Of a DNA stretch of 64,000 bases, positions 1 through 10,736 are shown in pieces. The DNA is from Micromonospora lupini. GTDB taxonomy: Bacteria; Actinomycetota; Actinomycetes; Mycobacteriales; Micromonosporaceae. A model generated the notes under the pieces. It was not told where the DNA came from. It was given only the letters and a program-made list of their open reading frames with translations, and did no database searches. The position numbers and the translations under genes were made by a program. Location: positions 248,001 to 312,000 of the forward strand of contig NZ_JAPENL010000001.1 in NCBI RefSeq assembly GCF_026342015.1, in the 5' to 3' direction. The first letter of the stretch is position 1, and every line of letters begins with the position of its first letter.

Positions 1-2139
1 TACCGGCTCGCGGCGCCGTTCCGGCTCACCGCCGCCGACTCCGGTAACAACGGCTACCAGGTGATCTGGCGGGCTGCGGCCTCGGCCCGACCGACGATCA
101 GCGGCGCCCGGGCGGTCACCGGGTGGTCCCTCGTCGACTCCGGCAAGAACATCTGGCGGGCCAGCGTCCCGGCCGGGATCGACAGCCGCCAGCTCTACGT
201 CAACGGCGCCATCGCCACCCGGGCGCGCACGGCGGTGAACAGGTCCGACTTCACGTTCACCACGTCGGGCATGCGGTTCAGCAACAGCGCGCTGAGCTAC
301 CTCAACAACGTCGGCAACCAGAACCGGGTCGAGGTGGAGAGCGTCGGCTCGTTCACCGACAGGTACTCGCCTGTGCAGAGCATCAGCGGCAACTTCCTGA
401 CCATGCAGCAGCCGGCCTGGAACAACAACACGTTCGGCTTCGACACCCTGTCCCGCCCCCACCGGGCCGGCCCGTTCTACCTGGCCAATGCGTACGAGTT
501 CCTCGACTCGCCGGGGGAGTGGTATCTCAACCCCGGCAGCGGTCAGCTCAACTACATCCCCCTCTCCGGGCAGAACATGAGCAGCGTCAGCGTGGAGCTG
601 CCGCAGCTGCAGTCCCTGGTCAACGTCGGCGGCACGTACGACGCGCCGGCGCACCACATCTCGTTCAGCGGGATCACCTTCACCGGCACCAGCTGGCTCG
701 GCCCGAGCGGCAGCAACGGTTTCGCCGACCAGCAGACCGGCGCGCACATCGTCGGCACCTGGGCCCGTCCGTCCGACGCGTTGACCTCCTGCCAGGAGGG
801 CTGCCCGCTGTTCGAGGCCACCCGCCCGAGCTGGGCCCAGATGCCGGCCGCCGTGCAGGTCTCCGCCGCCAACACCATCGCCTTCAGTGACTCCCAGTTC
901 GTCAACCTGGGGCAGACGGCCATCGGTATCGGCAACGACGCCAACGCCCACGCCAGCGGCGTCGGCCTGGGCGTCAACAACATCACCGTCACCCGCTCCG
1001 AGATCGCCCGCAACTCGGCCGGCGGCGTCGTGGTCGGCGGCGTGCGCGCCGACGCCCACCACCCCAGCGACCAGCGGATGGTCAACCGGAACGTCACGAT
1101 CAGCAACAACCGGGTGCACGATCTCGGTCTGGAGTACCGCGGCGTGGTCTCGATCCTGACCACCTACGTGAACACCTCGCTGGTCTCGCACAACGAGGTG
1201 TACAACATGCCGTACACCGGCATGTCGGTCGGCTACGGCTGGGGCGCCAACGACGCCGGCGGTAGCCAGCACTACGCGAACCGGGGCCTGTACAACTACC
1301 AGCCCCGCTACTCGACGGCGACCACCGCCGCCAACAACCAGGTCATCGGCAACTACGTGCACGACGTCATGCAGCAGATGACCGACGGCGGGTGCATCTA
1401 CACGCTGTCGGCGAACCCGGGCGGGTTGATCTCCGAGAACTACTGCCTGCGGACCAACGGCTGGTTCGGGCTCTACTTCGACGAGGGCTCGCGCTACTAC
1501 ACCGCCCGTAACAACGTGTTCTCCTCCGTCGGCACCTGGGCCACCGCCAACTACTACTACGCCGAGAACATGGGCAACTTCACGGTCACCAACAACTGGT
1601 CGACCAGCAGCGGCACGAACGTGACGAACGGCGACCGCGGCAACGTCGTCAACAGCAACGTCACGGTCTCGAACGGCAACTGGCCGTCCGGCGCGCAAAC
1701 GGTCATCAGCTCCGCAGGCGTGCAGAGCGGCGGCAGCACCAATCCGCAGAACGTGCAGCTCGTCGGCGTCCAGTCGGGTCGCTGCGCCGAGATCGGCAAC
1801 TCCAGCACCACAAACGGCACGCAGGCCCAGATCTGGGACTGCATCAGTGGCGCCGCCAACCAGCGGTGGACCCAGACCGCGAGTCGGCAGCTGATGGTGT
1901 ACGGCACCAAGTGCCTGGACGCCTCCGGTCAGGGCACGGCCAACGGCACGGCCGTGGTGATCTGGGACTGCAACGGCCAGGCCAACCAGCAGTGGAACGT
2001 CAACGCCAACGGCACGATCACGGGCGCGCAGTCGGGCCTCTGCCTGGACGCCAACGGCGCCGGGACGGCGAACGGCACGAAGCTCATCCTCTGGGCGTGC
2101 AACGGCGGCACCAACCAGCAGTGGCAGTTGCGCAGCTGA
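1..2139 (+). CDS. Secreted right-handed parallel beta-helix hydrolase (GH141-like) with C-terminal ricin-type CBM13 (5' partial)
   Basis: The reading frame is already open at base 1, so the start and any signal peptide lie upstream; 712 residues are visible. The N-terminal part (LTAADSG, VIWRAAA, then RQLYVNGAIATRAR) resembles the beginning of GH141-like beta-helix enzymes. Asn-rich parallel beta-helix sequence follows to about nt 1640. From about nt 1747 there is a ricin B-type lectin domain with three repeats, each ending NQRW or NQQW. GH141 members known to me act on fucosylated pectin or xylan, but the exact substrate is inference. The CBM13 is closely similar to that of the alpha-galactosidase downstream. 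A strong hairpin follows the stop. Confidence 0.8.
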   Translation, partial: YRLAAPFRLTAADSGNNGYQVIWRAAASARPTISGARAVTGWSLVDSGKNIWRASVPAGIDSRQLYVNGAIATRARTAVNRSDFTFTTSGMRFSNSALSYLNNVGNQNRVEVESVGSFTDRYSPVQSISGNFLTMQQPAWNNNTFGFDTLSRPHRAGPFYLANAYEFLDSPGEWYLNPGSGQLNYIPLSGQNMSSVSVELPQLQSLVNVGGTYDAPAHHISFSGITFTGTSWLGPSGSNGFADQQTGAHIVGTWARPSDALTSCQEGCPLFEATRPSWAQMPAAVQVSAANTIAFSDSQFVNLGQTAIGIGNDANAHASGVGLGVNNITVTRSEIARNSAGGVVVGGVRADAHHPSDQRMVNRNVTISNNRVHDLGLEYRGVVSILTTYVNTSLVSHNEVYNMPYTGMSVGYGWGANDAGGSQHYANRGLYNYQPRYSTATTAANNQVIGNYVHDVMQQMTDGGCIYTLSANPGGLISENYCLRTNGWFGLYFDEGSRYYTARNNVFSSVGTWATANYYYAENMGNFTVTNNWSTSSGTNVTNGDRGNVVNSNVTVSNGNWPSGAQTVISSAGVQSGGSTNPQNVQLVGVQSGRCAEIGNSSTTNGTQAQIWDCISGAANQRWTQTASRQLMVYGTKCLDASGQGTANGTAVVIWDCNGQANQQWNVNANGTITGAQSGLCLDANGAGTANGTKLILWACNGGTNQQWQLRS

Positions 2140-2148
2140 GATCTGGTT

Positions 2149-2179
2149 CGCCCCGGCCGGCCGCACCCCGGCCGGGGCG
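2149..2179 (+). terminator. Hairpin terminator after the beta-helix hydrolase
   Basis: Ten-base perfect arms CGCCCCGGCC (2149-2158) and GGCCGGGGCG (2170-2179) flank an 11-base loop, 10 bases after the stop codon. There is no T tract, as is usual in high-GC actinomycetes. Confidence 0.6.
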
Positions 2180-2243
2180 ACCCGGCAGCGGGCCCCCGAC
2201 CTGGCGGGCCCACCGGCTGCTGCCGGTCATCGACCAGCGGCTG

Positions 2244-2257
2244 TGTTAACGCTAACC
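2244..2257. promoter_or_regulatory. LacI-type operator-like site, distal copy
   Basis: TGTTAACGCTAACC repeats 13 of the 14 bases of the site at 2593-2606. It is about 430 bases upstream of the alpha-galactosidase start. It may be an auxiliary operator, or a relic left by a duplication, because degenerate ricin-like sequence follows it. Confidence 0.4.
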
Positions 2258-2260
2258 CGA

Positions 2261-2321
2261 ACAGGTCACCAACCAGCAGTGGCACAGCAACCGCCACCGG
2301 TCGATCTTCGCCTCCCACTGA
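2261..2321 (+). pseudogene. Possible relic of a ricin-domain C terminus
   Basis: The frame at 2271-2321 reads NQQWHSNRHRSIFASH and then stops, and it is preceded by bases resembling the TNQQW ending of the two flanking CBM13 genes. No longer frame with this character is visible around it, so it looks like a decayed fragment. A chance match to the short NQQW motif cannot be excluded. Confidence 0.25.
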
Positions 2322-2472
2322 CGAGGTGGTACCGGGGCGGAGGTCAACTCGGGTGGTACGAGTGGGACGCGGTGGTCCTTCTCGCAGTTCCAGCGATCCT
2401 GCTCGGCGACCGCGACACCGTCGCGCCGACGTCCGAGCGTCGACGCGCGGTGGCCTGTTGACGGCTCGCCGG

Positions 2473-2512
2473 CAGGGGCGGTTTCCGGTCACGCGACCGG
2501 ATGCCGCCCCTG
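2473..2512. terminator. Two-tier hairpin in the intergenic region
   Basis: An outer stem of CAGGGGCGG (2473-2481) and CCGCCCCTG (2504-2512) encloses an inner stem, CCGGTC against GACCGG. It lies just before the alpha-galactosidase promoter and probably insulates that gene from upstream transcription. Confidence 0.5.
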
Positions 2513-2550
2513 TGTTCGTACGGAGACAGTGCGTCGATACATGGAAGTAG

Positions 2551-2579
2551 TTGAATTCGACGTAACGGCTCCGTAATAT
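2551..2579 (+). promoter_or_regulatory. Sigma-70-type promoter of the alpha-galactosidase gene
   Basis: TTGAAT (2551-2556) is separated by exactly 17 bases from TAATAT (2574-2579). This predicts transcription starting near 2586, immediately before the LacI-type operator at 2593. Confidence 0.6.
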
Positions 2580-2592
2580 GACCGGCGTCCGC

Positions 2593-2606
2593 TGTTAACG
2601 CTAACA
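2593..2606. promoter_or_regulatory. LacI-family operator of the alpha-galactosidase gene
   Basis: TGTTAACGCTAACA is palindromic except for one base pair and has the central CG typical of LacI/GalR-family operators. It starts a few bases after the predicted transcription start, a position where a bound repressor blocks transcription. No LacI-family gene lies in the window, so the regulator is encoded elsewhere. Confidence 0.6.
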
Positions 2607-2686
2607 GTGGGCTCGTAGACACCATGACGCCCGCCTCATCCGGGCCGCTGTCCCCGGTGGACGGCATCACGAAGGGATGCTCCCGC

Positions 2687-4351
2687 ATGAAGCGAAACGT
2701 CCGAGCCCGGTACTGGGGGCGGGCGGCGGCGGCCGGGCTGCTCGTGGCCGCCGCCCTCGTGGGCCTGCGCGCCCCCGGTGCACAGGCGCTGGAGAACGGC
2801 GTCGCCCGGACACCCCCGATGGGGTGGAACAGCTGGAACTCGTTCGGCTGCAACATCAACGAGGGGCTGATCCGGCAGACTGCCGATGCGATGGTCAGCA
2901 ACGGCATGCGCGATCTGGGCTACCAGTACGTCGTGGTCGACGACTGCTGGTTCAACCCGAACCGCGACAGCTCCGGCAACCTCCAGGGCGACCCCACCCG
3001 TTTCCCCAGCGGGATGAAGGCGCTCGGTGACTACCTGCACGCCCGAGGGCTGAAGTTCGGCCTCTACCAGGTGCCTGTCGACAAGACCTGCGCCCAGTAC
3101 TTCAACAGCTACCCGGGCGCGACCGGCAGCCAGGGCCACGAAGCACAGGACGCCAGGCAGTTCGCCGCGTGGGGCGTCGACTACCTGAAGTACGACTGGT
3201 GCTCCCCGAACGGCAGCATCAACGATCAGGTCACCACGTTCGCCAAGATGCGTGACGCGCTGGCCGCGAGCGGCCGGCAGATCGTCTACAGCATCAACCC
3301 CAACAGCATCCACGCGAAGACCGGTCCGCAGCGCAACTGGGGCGACGTGGCCAACATCTGGCGGACCACCGAGGACATCACCAACGCGTGGGACACCGGG
3401 CAGACCAACGGCTACCCGATGGGCATCCAGAACATCATCAACGTCACCGTCCCCCTGGCGCCCTACGCGCGACCGGGTTCGTTCACCGACCCGGACATGA
3501 TGGAGGTCGGCCGGGGCGGCATGAACGACACCGAGATGCGCAGCCACTTCGCGATGTGGGCAGTCATGGCGTCGCCGCTGATCGCCGGCAACGACGTGCG
3601 CAACATGAACTCCGCGACGCAGACAATTCTCAAGAACGCCAACCTGGTCGCGATCAACCAGGACTCGCTCGGGCTGCAGGGCACGCAGGTCTCGTTCGAC
3701 GGCACCCGTCGGGTGCTCGCCAAGCGGCTGGCCAACGGTGACGTCGCCGTCGCCCTGTTCAACCAGGGTGGCTCCACGACGACGATCTCCACCACTGCCG
3801 CCGCCGTCGGCAAGTCCGGCAGCTCGTTCACACTTGTGGAGGCCTGGAGCAACGCCACCACCACCAGCACCGGCGCCATCTCGGCAAGCGTCCCGGCGCA
3901 CGGCACGGTGGTGTACCGGGTCAGCGGCGGCGACACCACCACCCCGCCGCCCACCACCACCCCGCCTCCGAGCACGTCCTTCGCGCTCGCCAGCGTGGCC
4001 TCGAACCGCTGCCTGGACGTCCCGCAGAGCAACACCACCAACGGCACCCAGCCGGTCATCTGGGACTGCAACGGGGCCGCCAACCAGCGCTGGACGGCCA
4101 ACGGGCAGACCCTCCAGTCGCTCGGCAAGTGCCTGGACGCGCCCACCAACGCCGCGGCGGGCAGCAAGGTCCAGATCTGGGACTGCAACGGCGGGGCCAA
4201 CCAGCGGTGGACCATCAACACCAACGGCACGATCAGCGGGGCGCAGTCCGGCCTCTGCCTCGACGTCAACAACAACGCGACCGCCAACGGCACCACGGTG
4301 ATCCTCTGGTCCTGCACGGGGGCCACCAACCAGCGCTGGACCCAGCGCTAG
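2687..4351 (+). CDS. Secreted GH27 alpha-galactosidase with C-terminal CBM13
   Basis: The 554-residue precursor should hydrolyse terminal alpha-1,6-galactose from galactomannan or raffinose-type sugars outside the cell. ATG 2687 is chosen because GAAGGGA lies 9 bases upstream and an RNVRAR-plus-hydrophobic signal peptide ending near AQA follows. The catalytic domain begins ARTPPMGWNSWNSFGCN. The nucleophile Asp is in YLKYDWC (D170) and the DPD motif at residues 268-270 carries the acid/base. A Thr/Pro linker (nt 3931-3975) leads to three ricin-type repeats ending NQRW. The gene is preceded by its own promoter with a LacI-type operator and followed by a perfect palindromic terminator. Confidence 0.93.
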   Translation: MKRNVRARYWGRAAAAGLLVAAALVGLRAPGAQALENGVARTPPMGWNSWNSFGCNINEGLIRQTADAMVSNGMRDLGYQYVVVDDCWFNPNRDSSGNLQGDPTRFPSGMKALGDYLHARGLKFGLYQVPVDKTCAQYFNSYPGATGSQGHEAQDARQFAAWGVDYLKYDWCSPNGSINDQVTTFAKMRDALAASGRQIVYSINPNSIHAKTGPQRNWGDVANIWRTTEDITNAWDTGQTNGYPMGIQNIINVTVPLAPYARPGSFTDPDMMEVGRGGMNDTEMRSHFAMWAVMASPLIAGNDVRNMNSATQTILKNANLVAINQDSLGLQGTQVSFDGTRRVLAKRLANGDVAVALFNQGGSTTTISTTAAAVGKSGSSFTLVEAWSNATTTSTGAISASVPAHGTVVYRVSGGDTTTPPPTTTPPPSTSFALASVASNRCLDVPQSNTTNGTQPVIWDCNGAANQRWTANGQTLQSLGKCLDAPTNAAAGSKVQIWDCNGGANQRWTINTNGTISGAQSGLCLDVNNNATANGTTVILWSCTGATNQRWTQR

Positions 4352-4364
4352 CGGCAGTAGTGAA

Positions 4365-4400
4365 GGTCCGGGCCGGGGCGACGTCGCCCCGGCCCGGACC
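4365..4400. terminator. Perfect 36-base palindromic terminator
   Basis: Two 18-base arms, the first GGTCCGGGCCGGGGCGAC, meet without a loop base 13 bases after the alpha-galactosidase stop. This is one of the strongest hairpins in the window. Confidence 0.75.
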
Positions 4401-4542
4401 TGTGTCGTCTCGGCCGGATCGAGGCCCGCCGGGCCGTCGACCGAGTTCGCTGGACCGGGCGCGGGCCCGCGCGTCAGGTCGTGGGCGCAGCCGGCGGCCG
4501 GAGGTGACCGCCGGTCACCTTCGTGGGGGGCGGATGCGGTGC

Positions 4543-4592
4543 TGAGCGGTATACCTCGGAGTCATATTCATACCTCTGAGGTATACCGCTCA
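4543..4592. promoter_or_regulatory. Nested operator-like palindrome
   Basis: Perfect 15-base arms TGAGCGGTATACCTC (4543-4557) and its reverse complement (4578-4592) flank 20 bases. Inside, ATACCTCTGAGGTAT (4570-4584) is a palindrome around one base, and GGTATACC is present in each outer arm. ATACCTC therefore occurs at regular intervals, as in a cooperative operator or a cruciform site. The element is much richer in A and T than its surroundings. Its function is unknown. Confidence 0.45.
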
Positions 4593-4770
4593 CCGGCGCA
4601 TCGACACGGCGGGCAGCCACAGCGGATGGCCACCGCCCGTCGCCGCAGCCCAGCCCCGTCTTGAGGTGGGACTCGTCGGGAACCGCGGGTCCAGGTGCTG
4701 CTGGCCCGGGGGCTGCCCGACGACTCCCCGCCGGCGGCACGTTCCACGGTGATCGACGGCCGAGATGGAC

Positions 4771-4816
4771 GGCACCCCCGGGGCGCGCGGTACGTCCGCG
4801 ACGCCCCGGGGGTGCC
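4771..4816 (-). terminator. Terminator of the xylanase gene
   Basis: A 15-base perfect stem, GGCACCCCCGGGGCG (4771-4785) against 4802-4816, lies 26 bases beyond the xylanase stop codon on the minus strand. Part of the loop (CGCGG/CCGCG) can also pair. Confidence 0.7.
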
Positions 4817-4842
4817 GGGGTGGTGAGCTGAGAGGGGACGGG

Positions 4843-7015
<2,173 letters not shown>

Positions 7016-8023
7016 ATGAGTGCTGTCGAGGCAACGGCGGACGCCCGGGGCGGCGCGCTCAACGACTGGTTGCGGGAGCGCATCTCCCACGCGCTCTCCG
7101 AGTTCACCGCGGCCACCGCGCTCGTCGTCCTGTTCATCGCGTTGAGTTTCGCCAGTCCCTACTTCCTGACGGCGGACAACCTGTTCAACATCGGCGCGCA
7201 GACCGCGGTGATCGCCATCATCGCCGCCGCGCAGACGATGGTCATCATCACCCGGGGCATCGACCTGTCGGTCGGGTCGGTCGCCGCGCTCGCCGGTGTG
7301 GCGGGAGCGATGGTCGTCCGTGACCTGGGTTTCCCACTCCTCGCGGCGACGGCGGTCGCGATCGGCGTCGGCGCCCTGGCCGGGCTGCTCAACGGGCTGC
7401 TGGTGACCGTCGCCCGGATACCCCCGTTCATCGCGACGCTCGGCACGATGTCGGTCGGCCGGGGCCTTGTCTTCATCATGACCGGGGCGGTCGGCGTCTA
7501 CGGTCTGCCCCGGTCGTTCCAGCTGCTCGGCAACGGGGAGATCATCGGCATCCCGTTCGCCGTGGTGATCACCGCGGTGGTCGCCGTCGGGGTCGCGTTC
7601 CTGCTCTCGCAGACCCGCTTCGGGCAGTACACCTACGCGATGGGTTCCAACCTGGAAGCCGCGCGCCGCTCGGGCATCGCGGTGGGCCGGAACCTGACCT
7701 ACGTGTACGTCCTGGCGGGTGTGCTCGTCGGTCTGGGCGGCATGATCGCCGCCTCCCGGGTCAACTCGGGTCAGCCGAACTACGGCATCTCGTTGGAACT
7801 CGACGTCATCGCCGCAGCGGTCATCGGCGGCGCGAGCCTGTTCGGGGGGCAGGGCCGGATCGTCGGGACCATCATCGGCGCCTTCCTCATCGCCCTGGTC
7901 CGCAACGGCGCCGTCCTGCTCGACATCAGCATCCACTACCAGCAGGTGATCGTCGGCCTGATCATCTGGGCCGCCGTCTACTTCGACCAGTACCGCCGTC
8001 GGCGGCTGGAGTCACGGGGCTGA
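7016..8023 (+). CDS. Ribose/fucose-type sugar ABC transporter permease
   Basis: The 335-residue protein belongs to the BPD_transp_2 (RbsC) family and forms the membrane channel of a sugar importer. About eight to ten hydrophobic segments are seen, with family signatures ITRGIDLSVGSVAALAG and the C-terminal VIGGASLFGGQGRIVGT. GGAGGAAGG lies 5' of ATG 7016. It begins an operon with a binding lipoprotein and an ATPase. The substrate is not shown by the sequence; the nearby fucD gene and the shared motif suggest a deoxysugar such as L-fucose (inference). Confidence 0.9.
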   Translation: MSAVEATADARGGALNDWLRERISHALSEFTAATALVVLFIALSFASPYFLTADNLFNIGAQTAVIAIIAAAQTMVIITRGIDLSVGSVAALAGVAGAMVVRDLGFPLLAATAVAIGVGALAGLLNGLLVTVARIPPFIATLGTMSVGRGLVFIMTGAVGVYGLPRSFQLLGNGEIIGIPFAVVITAVVAVGVAFLLSQTRFGQYTYAMGSNLEAARRSGIAVGRNLTYVYVLAGVLVGLGGMIAASRVNSGQPNYGISLELDVIAAAVIGGASLFGGQGRIVGTIIGAFLIALVRNGAVLLDISIHYQQVIVGLIIWAAVYFDQYRRRRLESRG

Positions 8024-8063
8024 CATGCCGTTTCCGGAGTTCGACAGAGGAAGGACGCACACC

Positions 8064-9116
8064 ATGTCACACACCACCACCAGCCGACGGCCACGAGGGC
8101 GTCTCCTGCGCGCACAGGTCATCCTCGCCGCCGCCGCGGCGACCGCTCTGCTCGGCGCGTGCGGCGGAGTCGAGGTCCGCGACGGAGGTGACGGCGCGTC
8201 CAAGGACGCGAGCGGTCCGCTGAAGCTCGCCGTCGTGCCGAAGGCGGTCGGGGCCGACTACTGGAACACGGTGAAGGCGGGCGCCGAGTGCGCCGCGCAG
8301 CGCGCCGGTGACGTCACGGTCCAGTGGGACGGGGTGACGACCGAGACCGACGTCGAGGGTCAGGTCAACCTCATCCAGAACTTCGTCACCAAGAAGGTCG
8401 ACGGCATCGTCTACGCGGCGACCGACTCCAGCGCGCTGGCGCCCGCGACCGACCAGGCGCTCGCCGCGAAGATTCCGGTCGCGATGATCGACTCCGGCAC
8501 CAGCCCGCAGCCGTCGGGCGTGCCCCTCTTCGCCACCGACAACCGCGCGTCGGCCACCGAGGCGGCGAAGTTGCTCGCCACCGAACTGGGCCCCGGCAAC
8601 CACCAGGTCGCCCTGGTCGAGTTCCAGCCCGGCTCGCAGACCAACACCGAGCGGGTCGACGGGTTCAAGGCCGGCCTCGCGCAGTTCCCCAATCTGAAGC
8701 TGGTCGGCCAGCAGCCCAGCCGTAGCGATGTCAACGAGGCCCGGCGGGTCACCGAGAACATCCTCACCGCGAACCCGAACCTCGCCGGCATCTTCGCGGC
8801 TAACGAGCCGAGTGTGCTCGGCGCCGCGCAGGCCATTCAGGCGGCGGGCAAGTCCGGCAAGGTGGTCATCATCGGATGGGACGCCGCTCCGGACGAGGTC
8901 GCTGGGCTGCGCAGCGGCCAGATCTCCGCGCTTGTCGTGCAGAACCCGTTCAAGATGGGCTACTTCGGCGTCGACAAGATGGTCAAGCACCTCCGGGACA
9001 AGGCGCCGCTGGCGTCGGCGGACACCGGCGTCACGTTCGTCACCAAGAAGAACATCGACTCGGCGGAGATCAAGGCGGTGCTCGAGCCCAGCTGCGCCAA
9101 CCCCCCGGTGCAGTGA
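8064..9116 (+). CDS. Sugar ABC transporter substrate-binding lipoprotein
   Basis: This 350-residue protein is of the periplasmic-binding-protein type I (RbsB/LacI-like sensor) fold. A signal peptide ends in the lipobox LLGAC, so it is anchored outside the membrane. ATG 8064 is chosen over the in-frame ATG at 8025 because AGGAAGGA precedes it and it gives a normal lipoprotein signal. Motifs include DGIVYAATDSSA and the hinge region VVIIGWDAAPDEV. Its stop overlaps the ATPase start (TGATG), so the genes are translationally coupled. Confidence 0.92.
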   Translation: MSHTTTSRRPRGRLLRAQVILAAAAATALLGACGGVEVRDGGDGASKDASGPLKLAVVPKAVGADYWNTVKAGAECAAQRAGDVTVQWDGVTTETDVEGQVNLIQNFVTKKVDGIVYAATDSSALAPATDQALAAKIPVAMIDSGTSPQPSGVPLFATDNRASATEAAKLLATELGPGNHQVALVEFQPGSQTNTERVDGFKAGLAQFPNLKLVGQQPSRSDVNEARRVTENILTANPNLAGIFAANEPSVLGAAQAIQAAGKSGKVVIIGWDAAPDEVAGLRSGQISALVVQNPFKMGYFGVDKMVKHLRDKAPLASADTGVTFVTKKNIDSAEIKAVLEPSCANPPVQ

Positions 9117-9931
9117 TGGCCACCGCCGCAACGGCCACCGCCGAGAACGACCAGCCGGCCGCCGACGAACCGCCGGTCCTCGAAGCCCGGGGCATCGTCA
9201 AGCGGTTCGGCCACGTCGAGGCGCTGCGCGGTGCCGACTTCACCGTGCACAAGGGTGAGGTCGTCGCGCTCATCGGCGACAACGGTGCCGGAAAGAGCAC
9301 ACTGATCAAGACGTTGTCCGGTGTGCACGCGCCCGACGAGGGTGAGATCCGGGTGGGTGGCCGTCCCGTGCACTTCGCGACGCCTGTGGACGCCCGGCGC
9401 GCGGGGGTGGAGACCGTCTACCAGGATCTGGCGGTCGCTGACGACCTCAGCGTCGCCGCCAACCTCTACCTCGGGCGGGAGATCCTGCGCTCCGGGCCGC
9501 TCGGCCGGCTGGGGCTGCTCGACAAGCGCGCCATGCGGCAGGGTGCCGCCGCGGCCCTCGCCGAGCTGGGCGTGCGGATTCCCCGGGTCACCACGCCGAT
9601 CGCGATGCTGTCCGGTGGGCAGCGGCAGTGCGTGGCGGTGGCACGGGCGATCATCTGGGCGACGAACGTGGTCATTCTCGACGAGCCGACCGCGGCGCTG
9701 GGCGTCGTGCAGACCGGGCGGGTGCTCGACGTCGTTCGCCGGGCCCGGGACGCTGGCATGTCGGTGGTGCTGGTCAGCCACAACATGCCGCAGGTGCTCG
9801 AGATCGCCGACCGGGTGGAGGTGCTGCGCCTGGGCCAGCGGGCGGCCCGGCTGCGTGCCGACGAGGTCACCACCGACGACCTGGTCGCGGCAATGACCGG
9901 GAGCACTGGCGCGGAGCGGGACGAGCGGTGA
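9116..9931 (+). CDS. Sugar ABC transporter ATP-binding protein (single nucleotide-binding domain)
   Basis: The 271-residue protein energises the importer encoded just upstream. Walker A is GDNGAGKST, the signature is LSGGQRQ, Walker B is VVILDEPTAALG and the switch His lies in VLVSHN. Unlike the usual RbsA/XylG partners of about 500 residues with two fused ATPase domains, only one domain is present, as in FrcA-type systems, so it probably works as a homodimer. ATG 9116 overlaps the preceding stop by one base. Confidence 0.92.
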   Translation: MATAATATAENDQPAADEPPVLEARGIVKRFGHVEALRGADFTVHKGEVVALIGDNGAGKSTLIKTLSGVHAPDEGEIRVGGRPVHFATPVDARRAGVETVYQDLAVADDLSVAANLYLGREILRSGPLGRLGLLDKRAMRQGAAAALAELGVRIPRVTTPIAMLSGGQRQCVAVARAIIWATNVVILDEPTAALGVVQTGRVLDVVRRARDAGMSVVLVSHNMPQVLEIADRVEVLRLGQRAARLRADEVTTDDLVAAMTGSTGAERDER

Positions 9932-10032
9932 CGGGGGTCGCCCGTCCGTGACCGTGCACGGTGGACCGGTATCGGTTTCGCCGGCGCGCGGAGCGGGCGG
10001 GCGAGCACTGCCCCTGCGCGTCGCCGCCCGTC

Positions 10033-10728
10033 TCACCCCTCGTCGGGCAGCCCCTGTAGCGACTCCTCCACACCGATCAGGTGGTTGGCCATCCGGGTGC
10101 GGGCCCGCTCCGGGTCGCGTGCCCGGAGGGCCTTCAGGATCGCCACGTGCTCGTCGTGGGTACGCCGGTCGGCGCCCTCCTCGTGCAGGCTCCGCCAGAG
10201 CCGTCCGCGGAGGGTGCGCCCGGCGAACGCCTCGATCAGGCCGATGAGCACCGGGTTGTCGGCGTGTGCGGCGATGATCCGGTGGAACGCGATGTCGATC
10301 TCCATGATGCGCTCATGGTCCTGCGGAGACCGACCGGCGATCCGGGCCGCCTCGTCGAGCAGCTCCCCGGCCTGGGCGAGGGCCTCGTCGGTGATCCTGG
10401 TCGCCGCCAATCGGGCGGCCTCGCACTCGAGCAGGCGGCGGACGGTGTGGATGTGCCGCCCGTCGCCCTGGCCCTGAAAGTCGACGACGAAGCCCATCGG
10501 GGCCAGCAGTTGCGGCGCGTCGAGGTTGGTGACGTACGTGCCGTCGCCCTGGCGGATGTTGACGATGCCGAGGATCGACAGCGCCGACATCCCCTCGCGC
10601 AGCGATCCCCGCGAGACGCCGAGGGACTCGGCCAGGTCCTTCTCGATGGGCAGCCGGTCTCCGGGCTTGAACGTCCCTTCGAGGATCATCCGTTTGATGC
10701 CGTTCACCACTTCGTCGGTGCGGGACAT
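10033..10728 (-). CDS. GntR/FadR-family transcriptional regulator
   Basis: The 231-residue protein has an N-terminal winged helix (DRLPIEKDLAESLGVSRGSLREGM, then GDGTYV) and an all-helical FCD ligand-binding domain with metal-binding His positions (FHRIIAAH, HDEHVAIL). FCD regulators typically respond to sugar acids or other carboxylates. The Shine-Dalgarno AGGAGGT overlaps the stop of fucD, so the two genes are coupled. Control of fucD, and possibly of the convergent ABC operon, is likely (inference). Confidence 0.9.
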   Translation of the reverse strand: MSRTDEVVNGIKRMILEGTFKPGDRLPIEKDLAESLGVSRGSLREGMSALSILGIVNIRQGDGTYVTNLDAPQLLAPMGFVVDFQGQGDGRHIHTVRRLLECEAARLAATRITDEALAQAGELLDEAARIAGRSPQDHERIMEIDIAFHRIIAAHADNPVLIGLIEAFAGRTLRGRLWRSLHEEGADRRTHDEHVAILKALRARDPERARTRMANHLIGVEESLQGLPDEG

Positions 10729-10736
10729 GACACCTC

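Larger units (their letters stand above)
4352..4842. other. Gene-free stretch between convergent genes, containing nested palindromes
   Basis: No convincing coding sequence is seen between the convergent alpha-galactosidase and xylanase genes. Besides the two terminators, it holds a 19-base palindrome at 4502-4520 (AGGTGACCG, C, CGGTCACCT) and the AT-richer double palindrome at 4543-4592. Operator-like elements are unexpected between two 3' ends. Confidence 0.5.

Noticed and set aside
4474-4775. Short minus-strand frames over the nested palindrome
   Set aside because: No homology-like motif or ribosome site, and the palindromic element dictates the sequence.
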